This document shows, piece by piece, positions 33,661-42,158 of a stretch of DNA of 64,000 nt. A program made the translations under genes and the position numbers. Origin of the DNA: CALIZF01 sp046292445 (GTDB taxonomy: Bacteria; Pseudomonadota; Alphaproteobacteria; Rhodobacterales; Rhodobacteraceae); contig JBKBQT010000016.1 of NCBI GenBank assembly GCA_046292445.1, positions 1 to 64,000 of the forward strand, read 5' to 3'. A model generated the notes under the pieces. The model made no database searches and had not been told where the DNA came from. It worked only from the letters and a program-made list of their open reading frames with translations. How positions within the stretch are numbered: position 1 is the first letter of the stretch; every line of letters starts with the position of its first letter.

Positions 33661-34557
33661 TCAGTCGGCCGCCGCGACGCGGCGGGCGGGCAATGTCGCC
33701 GGATCGCCCGCATATTCGGCAACGGCGCCTTCGAGCCATTCGGCATAGGCTTCGTCGCTTACCACCTTGACGGTGATCGGCATGTAGGCATGGGCGATGC
33801 CGCAAAGCTCCGAGCACTGGCCGAAATAGACCCCCTCCTGCTCGGCCTTGAACCACAGCTGCGCGAGGCGGCCGGGCACGCCGTCCTGCTTCACCCCGAA
33901 GGCCGGGATGGTCCAGGAATGGATCACGTCGGCCGCGGTGACCTGCAGCACGACGACCTTGTTCACCGGCACCACCATCGCCGTATCGGTCGCCAGCAGG
34001 AAATGCTCGCGGCTGTAGCCGGCGTCGACCAGCTGCGCCTCGACCTCGGGCGTCAGGCGGAAGTCGCCACCCGTGGCAGGCGCGCCGATCATGTAGCTGT
34101 CGAACTCGAACTCGTGGTCGGGGTATTCGTAGGTCCAGTACCACTGCTTGCCGGTCGCCTTGATGGTGATGTCGGCCATCGGGATTTCCTGCTGCTTGAA
34201 CAGCACGGGAAGCGAGAAGGCCCCGATGAACACGAGGATCAGGATCGGCACGACCGTCCAGGTCACCTCGAGCGGCGAATTGTGCGTGAACCGCGCCGGC
34301 ACCGGGTTGGACTTTTCGTTGTAGCGCAGGATCACGATCGCCAGCAGCGCGGTGACAAACAGCGTGATCGCGGTGATGATGACCAGCACCATGCCGTCGA
34401 GCCACTGCAGGTCATGCGCAAGTTCCGTGGCGGCGGGCTGGAACCCGAGGCCCCCCTGCACCGGCACGCCGATCACCGGCAGGTCCTGCGCAAGGCCGGC
34501 CGCCGGCACGAGGGCGGCCGCGGCGAGGAGGGGGCGGAAGATAGAGGCAAGGCGCAT
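33661..34557 (-). CDS. ctaC: Cytochrome c oxidase subunit II (298 aa)
   Basis: Subunit II carries the CuA centre that accepts electrons from cytochrome c. A signal peptide (LLAAAALVPAAGLAQ, about 9-23) precedes two membrane helices. The periplasmic cupredoxin domain contains KQWYWTYEYPD and the CuA loop CSELCGIAHAYM, with cysteines at about 248 and 252. The start at 34557 is preferred over the longer frame to 34671 because it gives a proper signal peptide. It is the first gene of the oxidase cluster and divergent from tldD. A possible FNR-type site lies in the intergenic space. Confidence 0.96.
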   Translation of the reverse strand: MRLASIFRPLLAAAALVPAAGLAQDLPVIGVPVQGGLGFQPAATELAHDLQWLDGMVLVIITAITLFVTALLAIVILRYNEKSNPVPARFTHNSPLEVTWTVVPILILVFIGAFSLPVLFKQQEIPMADITIKATGKQWYWTYEYPDHEFEFDSYMIGAPATGGDFRLTPEVEAQLVDAGYSREHFLLATDTAMVVPVNKVVVLQVTAADVIHSWTIPAFGVKQDGVPGRLAQLWFKAEQEGVYFGQCSELCGIAHAYMPITVKVVSDEAYAEWLEGAVAEYAGDPATLPARRVAAAD

Positions 34558-34646
34558 GTCGAATTCCCGTCCGGTTCCCGTTGTCCGGTCGGCACTGGGC
34601 CGCCGGCTGTGACGTCGGGCACACCGCGGCATGCCGCAGACGCCCG

Positions 34647-34676
34647 TTGTCGCTCGCAGTCGTGAAACCATATATC
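34647..34676 (+). promoter_or_regulatory. Candidate sigma-70-type promoter for tldD
   Basis: TTGTCG (34647-34652) and TATATC (34671-34676) are separated by 18 bases and point toward tldD. The -10 region lies in the most AT-rich part of the ctaC-tldD spacer. The predicted transcription start is near 34683, giving a leader of about 70 bases that contains the FNR-like box. Confidence 0.45.
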
Positions 34677-34719
34677 ACCGGGCGCGACAAGCTTGGCCGA
34701 TGCGGCAAAACCGCGCCGC

Positions 34720-34733
34720 TTGACCTCGATCAA
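34720..34733. promoter_or_regulatory. FNR/FnrL-type box between ctaC and tldD
   Basis: TTGACCTCGATCAA fits the FNR-family pattern TTGAY-N4-RTCAA exactly. It is 19 bases before the tldD start and 163 bases before ctaC. In rhodobacters FnrL controls respiratory genes by oxygen. Its place downstream of the likely tldD promoter suggests repression there, while an effect on ctaC would have to act from a distance. Confidence 0.5.
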
Positions 34734-34751
34734 CGACCGGAAGGACACGCG

Positions 34752-36173
34752 ATGGACGCCAGCCGCTTTGCCCCCTTCGAGACGCATCTGGACGAGGCCC
34801 GCGCCCTCGCCCGCCTGCGCGATGCCCTGCACGGGGCGGAGGACGGCGAATTGTTCCTCGAGCGGCGGCGGTCCGAGGTCATCAGCCTCGACGACGGGCG
34901 CATCCGCACCGCCAGCTTCGACGCCTCGGAAGGGTTCGGGCTGCGCGCCGTCAAGGGCGATGTGGCCGGTTACGCCCATTCGACCGAGATCAGCGAGGCC
35001 GCCATCGCCCGCGCCGCGGATACCGCGCGGCTGGTGATCGGCGCGGGGGGCGGCATCATGGCGCCGCCCCCGCCCGGCACGAACCGGCGGCTCTACACCG
35101 ATGCCGACCCGCTGGCGGATGCCGCCTTCGCCGCCAAGGTCGAGACGCTGCGCGCGATCGACGCCTTTGCCCGCGCGCTCGACCCCCGCGTCGTGCAGGT
35201 GAGCGCGACGCTCTCGGCGGCGCATCAGGAGGTGGAGATCCTGCGCCCCGAGGGGCTGCGCCTCGCCGATGTGCGCCCCATGGCGCGAATCGCCGTGCAG
35301 GTGATCGTCGATCGGGACGGGCGGCGCGAGACCGGCAACGCGGGGGGCGGCGGGCGGTTCGGCCTTGCGGCGCTGATGGCACCCGATCACTGGCAGGGCC
35401 TTGTTCGCGAGGCGCTGCGCATCGCCACCGTGAACCTCGATGCCGAAGCCGCGCCGGCGGGCGTGATGGACGTGGTGCTGGGCCCGGGCTGGCCGGGGAT
35501 CCTGCTGCACGAGGCGGTCGGGCACGGGCTCGAGGGGGATTTCAACCGCAAGGGGACCTCGGCCTTCGCCGGCCTGATGGGCAGCCGGATCGCCGCGCCG
35601 GGTGTCACCGTGCTCGACGACGGCACGATCCCCGATCGCCGCGGGTCGATCACTATCGACGACGAGGGCACGCCCGCGGGCCGCAACATGCTCATCGAGG
35701 ACGGGATCCTCGTCGGCTACATGCAGGACCGGCAGAACGCCCGCCTGATGGGCGCGGCCCCGACCGGCAACGGCCGTCGCGAAAGCCACGCCCATATCCC
35801 GATGCCGCGGATGACCAACACCTACATGCTCGGTGGCGATGCGGACCCTGGCGCCATCCTCGCAGACCTCAGGGACGGGATATGGGCGGTGGGCTTCGGC
35901 GGCGGGCAGGTGGACATCACCAACGGCAAGTTCGTGTTTTCCTGCACCGAGGCCTACCGCGTGCGAGGCGGCAAGGTGGTCGCGCCGGTCAAGGGCGCGA
36001 CGCTCATCGGTGACGGGGCCACCGCGCTCAGGGCGATCCGGGCGATCGGCAACGACATGGCGCTCGACCCCGGCATGGGCAATTGCGGCAAGGCCGGGCA
36101 GTGGGTTCCGGTCGGGGTCGGACAGCCGACGCTGCTGATCGGCGGTCTGACCGTGGGCGGGGCGGCGGCCTGA
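34752..36173 (+). CDS. tldD: Metalloprotease TldD (473 aa)
   Basis: TldD is half of the TldD/TldE zinc protease that trims peptides such as microcin B17 and CcdA antitoxin. The zinc motif HEAVGH (HExxxH form) lies at 253-258 in LLHEAVGHGLEGDFNRKG. The C-terminal GNCGKAGQWVPVGVGQPTLL is also diagnostic. The start at 34752 has GGAAGGA upstream; the longer frame to 34581 has no support. TldE is not in the window. The gene is divergent from ctaC, and dprA follows after a 226-bp spacer. Confidence 0.95.
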   Translation: MDASRFAPFETHLDEARALARLRDALHGAEDGELFLERRRSEVISLDDGRIRTASFDASEGFGLRAVKGDVAGYAHSTEISEAAIARAADTARLVIGAGGGIMAPPPPGTNRRLYTDADPLADAAFAAKVETLRAIDAFARALDPRVVQVSATLSAAHQEVEILRPEGLRLADVRPMARIAVQVIVDRDGRRETGNAGGGGRFGLAALMAPDHWQGLVREALRIATVNLDAEAAPAGVMDVVLGPGWPGILLHEAVGHGLEGDFNRKGTSAFAGLMGSRIAAPGVTVLDDGTIPDRRGSITIDDEGTPAGRNMLIEDGILVGYMQDRQNARLMGAAPTGNGRRESHAHIPMPRMTNTYMLGGDADPGAILADLRDGIWAVGFGGGQVDITNGKFVFSCTEAYRVRGGKVVAPVKGATLIGDGATALRAIRAIGNDMALDPGMGNCGKAGQWVPVGVGQPTLLIGGLTVGGAAA

Positions 36174-36341
36174 GCATCGTGGCCGGCACCCGCGGCGGGC
36201 TGGGCATCGCCGGCCGGGCCACCGCCGGCGCCGGCAGACGGGGCTGCGGTAGCCGACGCGGCGGCGGCATTTCACCGGCCCGGACAGTTGTCCACAGCTT
36301 TCGCATCCGGGGAGCGGAAATTGCCGAAACCGGCGTTAAAC

Positions 36342-36357
36342 TTAACCCTGCATTAAC
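36342..36357. promoter_or_regulatory. CtrA-type box upstream of dprA
   Basis: TTAACCCTGCATTAAC matches the full CtrA consensus TTAA-N7-TTAAC with correct spacing. An extra TTAA half-site is at 36336. The box ends 42 bases before the dprA start, within a short AT-rich stretch of a GC-rich spacer. In Rhodobacter capsulatus, CtrA controls DNA-uptake genes including dprA for gene-transfer-agent recipients, which fits this position. Confidence 0.6.
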
Positions 36358-36399
36358 CCCGGCGGGGCATGGTGGCCCTGCGGATGAGGCGAGGTTGCG

Positions 36400-37863
36400 A
36401 TGGAAGACGGTTTGTTGGCTTCCCACCCACCCTTCACCCCACCCACCACGGAAGGCGACAGATTGTCGTGGCTCCGTCTCATCCGCTCCCGCCGGGTCGG
36501 CCCGGCGACCTTCCATCGCCTCACCACGGAACACGGCACCGCCGCTGCCGCGCTCGACGCTTTGCCGGACATCGCGCGGGCCGCGGGCGTCGCGGATTAC
36601 AGCGCCTGCCCCGAAGGCGTCGCGCTGGCCGAGATGGCGGCGGCGCGCCGTGCCGGGGCGCGGATGGTCTGCTATGGCGCCCCGGACTATCCGCCCGATC
36701 TGATGGACTTGCCCGATGCGCCGCCGCTGCTCTGGGTCATCGGCGATCCGCGCTGGCTCGCCCGCCCCATGGTCGCCCTCGTCGGCGCGCGCAGCGCCTC
36801 GTCCAACGGGCTGCGCATGGCGCGCCGGCTCGCCGAACGGCTTGCGGCCGAGGGGATCGTCGTCGTCTCGGGCCTCGCCCGGGGGATCGATGCCGCGGCG
36901 CATGAAGGTGCCCTCGCCGGCGGCACCGTCGCGGTGCATGCCGGCGGCGTCGATGTCATCTACCCGGCCGAGAATGCCGACCTCGCCGCGCGCATCGCCG
37001 CGCAGGGCGCGCGGCTGTCGGAACTGCCGATGGGCCAGGATCCGCAGGCACGGCATTTTCCGCAGCGCAACCGCATCGTGTCGGGCCTCGCGCTCGGCGT
37101 CGTCGTGGTGGAGGCGGCGGAAGGCTCGGGCAGTCTCATCACCGCCCGCACCGCCGCCGACCAGGGGCGCGAGATCATGGCGGTGCCGGGCCATCCGGTG
37201 GACGCCCGCGCCGCGGGCTGCAACGCGCTGATCCGCGACGGCGCGACGCTGGTGCGCCATGCCGAGGATGTGGTCGAGGCGCTCGGCCCGGCACTCGCCG
37301 CCGCCCGGCAGGCCCGCGCCGCAACGGCGGCGCTGCGTCCCGCGGCCGCGGAACCCGACCGCACGATCCCCGCCCCGCCGCACCGCATCGGCCGGCTGAC
37401 CCAGGCGGCGCTCGATGCGATCCGCGGCCGCATGACCGCCCAGGACGCCGCCGCGCCCGAAACCGGGGCCGTGCGGCCCGGCCGTGTGCAGGGCGCGATG
37501 GCGGCCATGCCGCCGCCGCCCGCGCCGGGGCCACAAGCCAAGCCGGCGGCGCCGGACGCGGCGGCCCTCGAAGGACAGCGCACGCCCGCTTCTGCATGCC
37601 GCGGCACGCAAGTGCGCGGTGTTGCGGCGAGCGAACCGGCGGGCGCGGCACCGGCGACCGACGGCCGGCGTCCGGTGCCGCAGGGCGGCCATCCGCTGCA
37701 CAGCCGCATCCTCGCCCGCATCGGTCCGGCGCCGATGGCCGAAGACCAGCTCATCCGGGACCTCGCGCTGCCCGCCGCCGCGGTCGCGCCCGAACTGCTG
37801 AACCTCGAGCTGGACGGCCTTATCGAGCGTCAGCCCGGCGGACTGATCGCGCGCGTGGGCTGA
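36400..37863 (+). CDS. dprA: DNA-processing protein DprA (487 aa)
   Basis: DprA loads RecA on incoming single-stranded DNA during transformation or gene-transfer-agent uptake. An N-terminal helix-hairpin segment (LIRSRRVGPATFHRL) precedes the Rossmann-like core with VALVGARSASSNGLRMARRL and VVSGLARGIDAAAHEGAL, then AEGSGSLITARTAADQGR. The C-terminus has the winged-helix domain (about 425-487). Between core and winged helix is an unusually long Ala/Pro-rich linker (about 310-420), making the protein longer than the usual 370 or so residues. A CtrA-type box precedes it, and topA follows, a conserved neighbourhood. Confidence 0.95.
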   Translation: MEDGLLASHPPFTPPTTEGDRLSWLRLIRSRRVGPATFHRLTTEHGTAAAALDALPDIARAAGVADYSACPEGVALAEMAAARRAGARMVCYGAPDYPPDLMDLPDAPPLLWVIGDPRWLARPMVALVGARSASSNGLRMARRLAERLAAEGIVVVSGLARGIDAAAHEGALAGGTVAVHAGGVDVIYPAENADLAARIAAQGARLSELPMGQDPQARHFPQRNRIVSGLALGVVVVEAAEGSGSLITARTAADQGREIMAVPGHPVDARAAGCNALIRDGATLVRHAEDVVEALGPALAAARQARAATAALRPAAAEPDRTIPAPPHRIGRLTQAALDAIRGRMTAQDAAAPETGAVRPGRVQGAMAAMPPPPAPGPQAKPAAPDAAALEGQRTPASACRGTQVRGVAASEPAGAAPATDGRRPVPQGGHPLHSRILARIGPAPMAEDQLIRDLALPAAAVAPELLNLELDGLIERQPGGLIARVG

Positions 37864-37889
37864 ACGGCACCCTGCGGCTGCGCAATCCG

Positions 37890-37907
37890 GGTCGCCCCGC
37901 CGCGACC
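37890..37907 (+). terminator. Possible weak terminator after dprA
   Basis: The arms GGTCGC and GCGACC surround a 6-base loop, followed by TTG. It lies 26 bases after the dprA stop. The stem is short and lacks a T-run. Confidence 0.3.
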
Positions 37908-38089
37908 TTGCGTCGGTGGCCCGCCCGCGCCCGGTCGGCAGAGAACGGCATTCGCACGCCCGGTCCCCGCCTGCCCGGTCCGCATGCCCGCCACCGGCGT
38001 CGCACCGTGCCCCAGCGCCCCCCGGCGCTCTGGCGGGCCTTGCCCTTGCCCGCCGCGTCGCGTGCGCCACCACCCGTCGCCGCGGCAGA

Positions 38090-38118
38090 TTGACATTGCC
38101 AAAGCCGCCCCCACATGG
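38090..38118 (+). promoter_or_regulatory. Candidate topA promoter
   Basis: A consensus TTGACA (-35) is followed 17 bases later by ACATGG, a weak -10. It lies about 50 bases before the topA start at 38170. Only the -35 is strong. Confidence 0.35.
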
Positions 38119-38169
38119 TGCCGCCCCGACCGTCCGGCGGCGCCCGGACGGCCCCGAAAGGATGCCCGC

Positions 38170-40977
38170 ATGCCTGTCGTCGTTGTCGAGTCCCCCGCCA
38201 AGGCCAAGACAATCAACAAGTATCTCGGCCCGGACTACACTGTCCTCGCATCCTTCGGCCATGTGCGCGACCTGCCGGCCAAGGACGGGTCGGTCGATCC
38301 CGATCACGGCTTTGCCATGACCTGGGAGGTCGCGGCAGACAGCCGCAAGCACATCCGCGCCATCGCCGAGGCGCTCAGGACCGACGACAGCCTGATCCTT
38401 GCCACCGACCCCGACCGCGAGGGCGAGGCGATCTCCTGGCACCTGCAGGAGGCCCTTGCGCCGCACCTGAAGAAGAAATCGGTCAGCCGCGTCGCCTTCA
38501 ACGCCATCACCAAGGCCGCCGTGACCGAGGCCATCGCCCATCCGCGCGAGATCGACCGCGCGCTGGTCGATGCCTATCTTGCGCGCCGGGCGCTCGACTA
38601 CCTCGTCGGCTTCACCCTCTCGCCGGTGCTGTGGCGCAAGTTGCCGGGGGCGCGGTCGGCGGGGCGGGTGCAGTCGGTCTGCCTGCGCCTGATCGTCGAG
38701 CGCGAGATGGAGATCGAGGCCTTTCGCCCGCGCGAATACTGGACCGTCACCGCCGCGCTCGCCACCCCGCGCGGCGCGGGTTACGAGGCGCGGCTGACGG
38801 TGCTCGGCGGCAAGCGGCTCGACCGGTTCGACATCGCAACGGCCGAGGCCGCCGAACTCGCCGTCGCGGCGGTGCAGGCGCGCGATCTGACCGTCAAGAC
38901 GGTCGAGGCCAAGCCCGCCAGCCGCAACCCCTGGCCGCCCTTCATGACCTCGACCCTCCAGCAGGAGGCATCGCGCAAGCTCGGCATGGGGGCGAAGCAA
39001 TGCATGAGCACCGCGCAGAGGCTCTATGAGGCCGGGCACATCACCTACATGCGCACCGACGGCATCGACATGGCGCCCGAGGCCGCGGCCGCCGCGCGCG
39101 CCGAGATCGCGCGCCGCTTCGGCGATGCCTATGTGCCGTCCAGCCCCCGGCTCTACAAGAACAAGGCCAAGAACGCGCAGGAAGCGCATGAATGCATCCG
39201 CCCGACCGACATGGCCGCATCGCCCGATGCGCTGCGGCTGGCCGAGGCGGACCAGCGGCGGCTCTACGATCTGATCTGGAAGCGCACCATCGCCAGCCAG
39301 ATGGCCTCGGCCCGGCTGGAGCGCACGACGGTCGATGTGGCCAGCCGCGACGGTCAGGTGGAGTTGCGCGCGACCGGGCAGGTGGTGCTGTTCGACGGGT
39401 TCCTCAAGGTCTATGACGAGGGCCGCGACGAGGACGGCGAGGATGACGGCCGCCTGCCGCAGATCATGGCGGGCGAGCCGGCCGTCAAGCAGGCCGGGGC
39501 CCATGCCGCGCGGCTGGCGCAGGCACCGGCCCTCGATGCGCTGATCGAGGAACGGGCCGGCAGCACCATCAGGCGCGAGGGCCTCGTGGCCGATGCGGAG
39601 GCCGCGATCCTTGCCACCCAAAGCCACACCCAGCCCCCGCCCCGCTATACCGAGGCGAGCCTCGTCAAGCGGATGGAGGAACTCGGGATCGGTCGCCCCT
39701 CGACCTATGCCTCGATCCTGACGACCATCGTGGACCGGGAATATGTCAAGAAGGACAAGAACCGCCTGATCCCCGAGGACAAGGGGCGGCTGGTGACGGC
39801 GTTCCTGACCAATTATTTCCGCCGCTATGTCGAATATGACTTCACCGCCGACCTCGAGGGCGAGCTGGACGACGTGTCCGCCGGATCGGCCGACTACAAG
39901 GACGTGCTCGCCCGGTTCTGGCGCGATTTTTCCGCGGCCGTGGCCGAGACGGCCGATCTGCGGATCGGCGAGGTGCTGACGACGATCGACGATTTCCTTG
40001 CGCCGCATCTCTACCCCGCGCGTGCCGATGGCGGCGATCCGCGCCTGTGTCCGTCCTGCGGCGTGGGGCGGCTGCACCTCAAGACCGCGCGCGCGGGCGG
40101 GGCCTTCATCGGCTGCGGCAACTACCCCGCCTGCCGCTATACCCGCCCCATATCGGGCGGCGATGAGGGCGGCGGCGGCGGCGACCGCCTGCTCGGCCAG
40201 GCCGAGGATGGCGAGCCGGTGACGCTGCGCAACGGCCGCTTCGGCCCCTATGTGCAGAAGGGCGAGGCGACGCAAGAGGTGCCCAAGCCGCCGCGCGCCA
40301 GCCTGCCCAAGGGCTGGTCTGCCGAGACGCTGACGCTCGAACGGGCGCTGGCGCTGCTCGCCCTGCCCCGCCGGATCGGCGCGCATCCCGAGGACGGGGT
40401 GGATGTCGAGGCCGGGATCGGCCGCTTCGGGCCCTTCGTCAAGCACGGGCCGCGCTATGCCAATATCGCGGATGTCGATGAGGTGTTCACCATCGGCATG
40501 AACCGCGCCGTCGAGGTGCTGGCCCAGAAGGCCAGCCGGGGCGGCCGCCCCGCAGCGGCCAGCGCCGAGCCGCTGCGCGATCTCGGCATGCATCCCGACG
40601 GCGGGCCGGTGCTGGTGATGCCGGGGCGCTACGGCCCTTACGTCAAGTGGGGCAAGGTCAATGCGACCATCCCCAAGGACATCGCACCCGAGGCGCTGAC
40701 GCTGGACGAGGCGCTGGCGCTGGTAGCGGCCAAGGCGGGCGCGGGCGGCAAGGCGAAGGGCGGCAAGGCCAAGACGGGCAAGGCCGCCGCCGGGGCAAAG
40801 ACCGTGGCAGGGGCCGGGACGGCCGCCAAGCCCAGGGCCGCCGCCAAGCCCGAAGCAGCCGCAAAAACCAAGGCGACCAAGCCCAAGGCCGCCGCAAAAG
40901 CCAAGGCGACCAAGCCCGCCACGCGGGACGAGGCATCCGCCGCCGCCCCGCGCCGCCGCAAGGCGGCCGACGGCTGA
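38170..40977 (+). CDS. topA: DNA topoisomerase I (935 aa)
   Basis: This type IA topoisomerase relaxes negative supercoils. The TOPRIM domain begins MPVVVVESPAKAKTINKYLG and has the metal-binding TDPDREGEAISWHLQ (about 79-93). The active-site tyrosine is about residue 293 in TYMRTDGID. A zinc-finger motif CPSCGVGRLHLKTARAGG with two further cysteines in the following GCGNYPAC lies near 625. Several GRFGPYVxxG repeat domains and a long Lys/Ala-rich basic tail end the protein, as in other alphaproteobacteria. The start is the ATG at 38170; the longer frame upstream is non-coding. It follows dprA. Confidence 0.97.
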   Translation: MPVVVVESPAKAKTINKYLGPDYTVLASFGHVRDLPAKDGSVDPDHGFAMTWEVAADSRKHIRAIAEALRTDDSLILATDPDREGEAISWHLQEALAPHLKKKSVSRVAFNAITKAAVTEAIAHPREIDRALVDAYLARRALDYLVGFTLSPVLWRKLPGARSAGRVQSVCLRLIVEREMEIEAFRPREYWTVTAALATPRGAGYEARLTVLGGKRLDRFDIATAEAAELAVAAVQARDLTVKTVEAKPASRNPWPPFMTSTLQQEASRKLGMGAKQCMSTAQRLYEAGHITYMRTDGIDMAPEAAAAARAEIARRFGDAYVPSSPRLYKNKAKNAQEAHECIRPTDMAASPDALRLAEADQRRLYDLIWKRTIASQMASARLERTTVDVASRDGQVELRATGQVVLFDGFLKVYDEGRDEDGEDDGRLPQIMAGEPAVKQAGAHAARLAQAPALDALIEERAGSTIRREGLVADAEAAILATQSHTQPPPRYTEASLVKRMEELGIGRPSTYASILTTIVDREYVKKDKNRLIPEDKGRLVTAFLTNYFRRYVEYDFTADLEGELDDVSAGSADYKDVLARFWRDFSAAVAETADLRIGEVLTTIDDFLAPHLYPARADGGDPRLCPSCGVGRLHLKTARAGGAFIGCGNYPACRYTRPISGGDEGGGGGDRLLGQAEDGEPVTLRNGRFGPYVQKGEATQEVPKPPRASLPKGWSAETLTLERALALLALPRRIGAHPEDGVDVEAGIGRFGPFVKHGPRYANIADVDEVFTIGMNRAVEVLAQKASRGGRPAAASAEPLRDLGMHPDGGPVLVMPGRYGPYVKWGKVNATIPKDIAPEALTLDEALALVAAKAGAGGKAKGGKAKTGKAAAGAKTVAGAGTAAKPRAAAKPEAAAKTKATKPKAAAKAKATKPATRDEASAAAPRRRKAADG

Positions 40978-41001
40978 GGCGCAGCCTGCCCGCCGCGCCG
41001 G

Positions 41002-41031
41002 TTGACTAGCCGCGCCGCCCGCGCCAATAGG
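41002..41031 (+). promoter_or_regulatory. Candidate promoter of the scoA operon
   Basis: TTGACT (41002-41007) and AATAGG (41026-41031) are spaced by 18 bases. The distance to the scoA ATG at 41059 is suitable. The -10 is poor, as is common in this group. Confidence 0.4.
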
Positions 41032-41058
41032 GCGCTGACCAATCCGGCGGAGGGCGCG

Positions 41059-41754
41059 ATGAAAAAGGTCTACGAAAGCGCGGGCAAGGCGCTCGACGGG
41101 CTCCTGTTCGACGGGATGACCATCGCGGCGGGCGGCTTCGGCCTTTGCGGGATCCCCGAAAACCTGATCCTTGCGATCCGCGATGCGGGCGTGAAGAACC
41201 TCACCGTCGCCTCGAACAACGCCGGGGTGGATGACTTCGGTCTCGGCATCCTGCTCAAGTCGCGGCAGGTCAAGCGGATGATCTCGTCCTACGTCGGCGA
41301 GAACGCGGAATTCATGCGCCAGTATCTCTCGGGCGAGCTCGAGCTCGAGTTCAACCCGCAAGGCACGCTAGCCGAGCGGATGCGGGCGGGCGGCGCGGGC
41401 ATCCCAGGCTTCTACACCGCGACCGGGGTCGGCACGGTCATCGCCGAAGGCAAGGAGCACAAGGACTTCGACGGGCGCACCTACATCCTCGAACGTGCGA
41501 TCGTCGCCGACCTCGCGATCGTCAAGGCCTGGAAGGCCGATCCCTCGGGCAATCTCGTGTTCCGCAAGACGGCGCGCAACTTCAACGTGCCCGCCGCCAC
41601 CTGCGGCAAGGTCTGCGTCGCCGATGTGGAGGAAATCGTGCCGCTCGGCGCGCTCGACCCGGATGCCATCCACCTGCCCGGGATTTACGTGCACCGCATC
41701 GTGCAGGGCACGTTCGAGAAGCGGATCGAGAACCGCACCACGCGGGCGGCCTGA
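41059..41754 (+). CDS. scoA: 3-oxoacid CoA-transferase subunit A (231 aa)
   Basis: Subunit A of succinyl-CoA:3-ketoacid CoA-transferase, which activates acetoacetate using succinyl-CoA. The family signatures are ITAAGGFGLCGIPE-like (residues IAAGGFGLCGIPENLI, about 22-37) and ASNNAGVDDFGLG. Length is usual. CGGAGGG lies ahead of the ATG. Its TGA overlaps the start of a DUF1801 gene (TGATG), which separates it from scoB. The pair is needed for ketone-body or polyhydroxybutyrate breakdown. Confidence 0.93.
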   Translation: MKKVYESAGKALDGLLFDGMTIAAGGFGLCGIPENLILAIRDAGVKNLTVASNNAGVDDFGLGILLKSRQVKRMISSYVGENAEFMRQYLSGELELEFNPQGTLAERMRAGGAGIPGFYTATGVGTVIAEGKEHKDFDGRTYILERAIVADLAIVKAWKADPSGNLVFRKTARNFNVPAATCGKVCVADVEEIVPLGALDPDAIHLPGIYVHRIVQGTFEKRIENRTTRAA

Positions 41755-42143
41755 TGACCATCGACGACCGGCTCGGGACCTATGAAGCGGTCGCGGCGGC
41801 GGCGCCGGCCCATGCCGGCACGCTGGCCGCGATCCGGGCGCTGGCGCATGCGCTGCACCCGGACGGGATCGAGACGGCAAGCACGCGCGAGCGCAGCGTG
41901 TCCTGGGGCCTCGCGGGCGGCAAGACAGCCGCATGGTATGCCTACATGATGCCGCACCAGGCGCATGTGAACCTCGGGTTCTTCCACGGGGTCGATCTGC
42001 CCGACCCCGACGGCTTGCTGACCGGAACCGGCAAGCGGCTGCGGCACGTCAAGATCACCGAACCCGCACAGGTCGCGACCCCCGCGATCCGTGCCCTCCT
42101 CTGCGCCGCGCTGGCCGAACGGCGCGCGGCGCTTCACCCCTGA
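41754..42143 (+). CDS. DUF1801 (YdhG-like) protein inserted between scoA and scoB (129 aa)
   Basis: A small soluble protein of the DUF1801 type, whose fold resembles frataxin-like domains and whose function is unknown. Typical features are the aromatic ExxSWG-like strand (RERSVSWGLAGGKTAAWYAY), the segment HVNLGFFHGVDLPDP, and the LRHVKI strand near residue 98. It starts on the last base of the scoA stop codon and ends 15 bases before scoB, so it must be co-expressed with the CoA-transferase subunits. No known link between the two functions exists. Confidence 0.8.
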   Translation: MTIDDRLGTYEAVAAAAPAHAGTLAAIRALAHALHPDGIETASTRERSVSWGLAGGKTAAWYAYMMPHQAHVNLGFFHGVDLPDPDGLLTGTGKRLRHVKITEPAQVATPAIRALLCAALAERRAALHP

Positions 42144-42158
42144 CCAAGCGAGGCGACG

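Larger units (their letters stand above)
37864..38169. other. 306-bp dprA-topA spacer; no gene seen
   Basis: No credible coding potential is visible in this spacer. It holds a small hairpin after dprA (37890-37907) and a good -35 hexamer, TTGACA (38090-38095), with a weak ACATGG -10 (38113-38118) at 17-bp spacing. The rest is GC-rich sequence without repeats. Confidence 0.5.

Noticed and set aside
36028..41361. A 1777-codon open frame on the minus strand across tldD, dprA, topA and scoA
   Set aside because: It is the antisense shadow of four well-supported genes. Long antisense frames are usual in GC-rich DNA, and its translation is low-complexity and has no domain.
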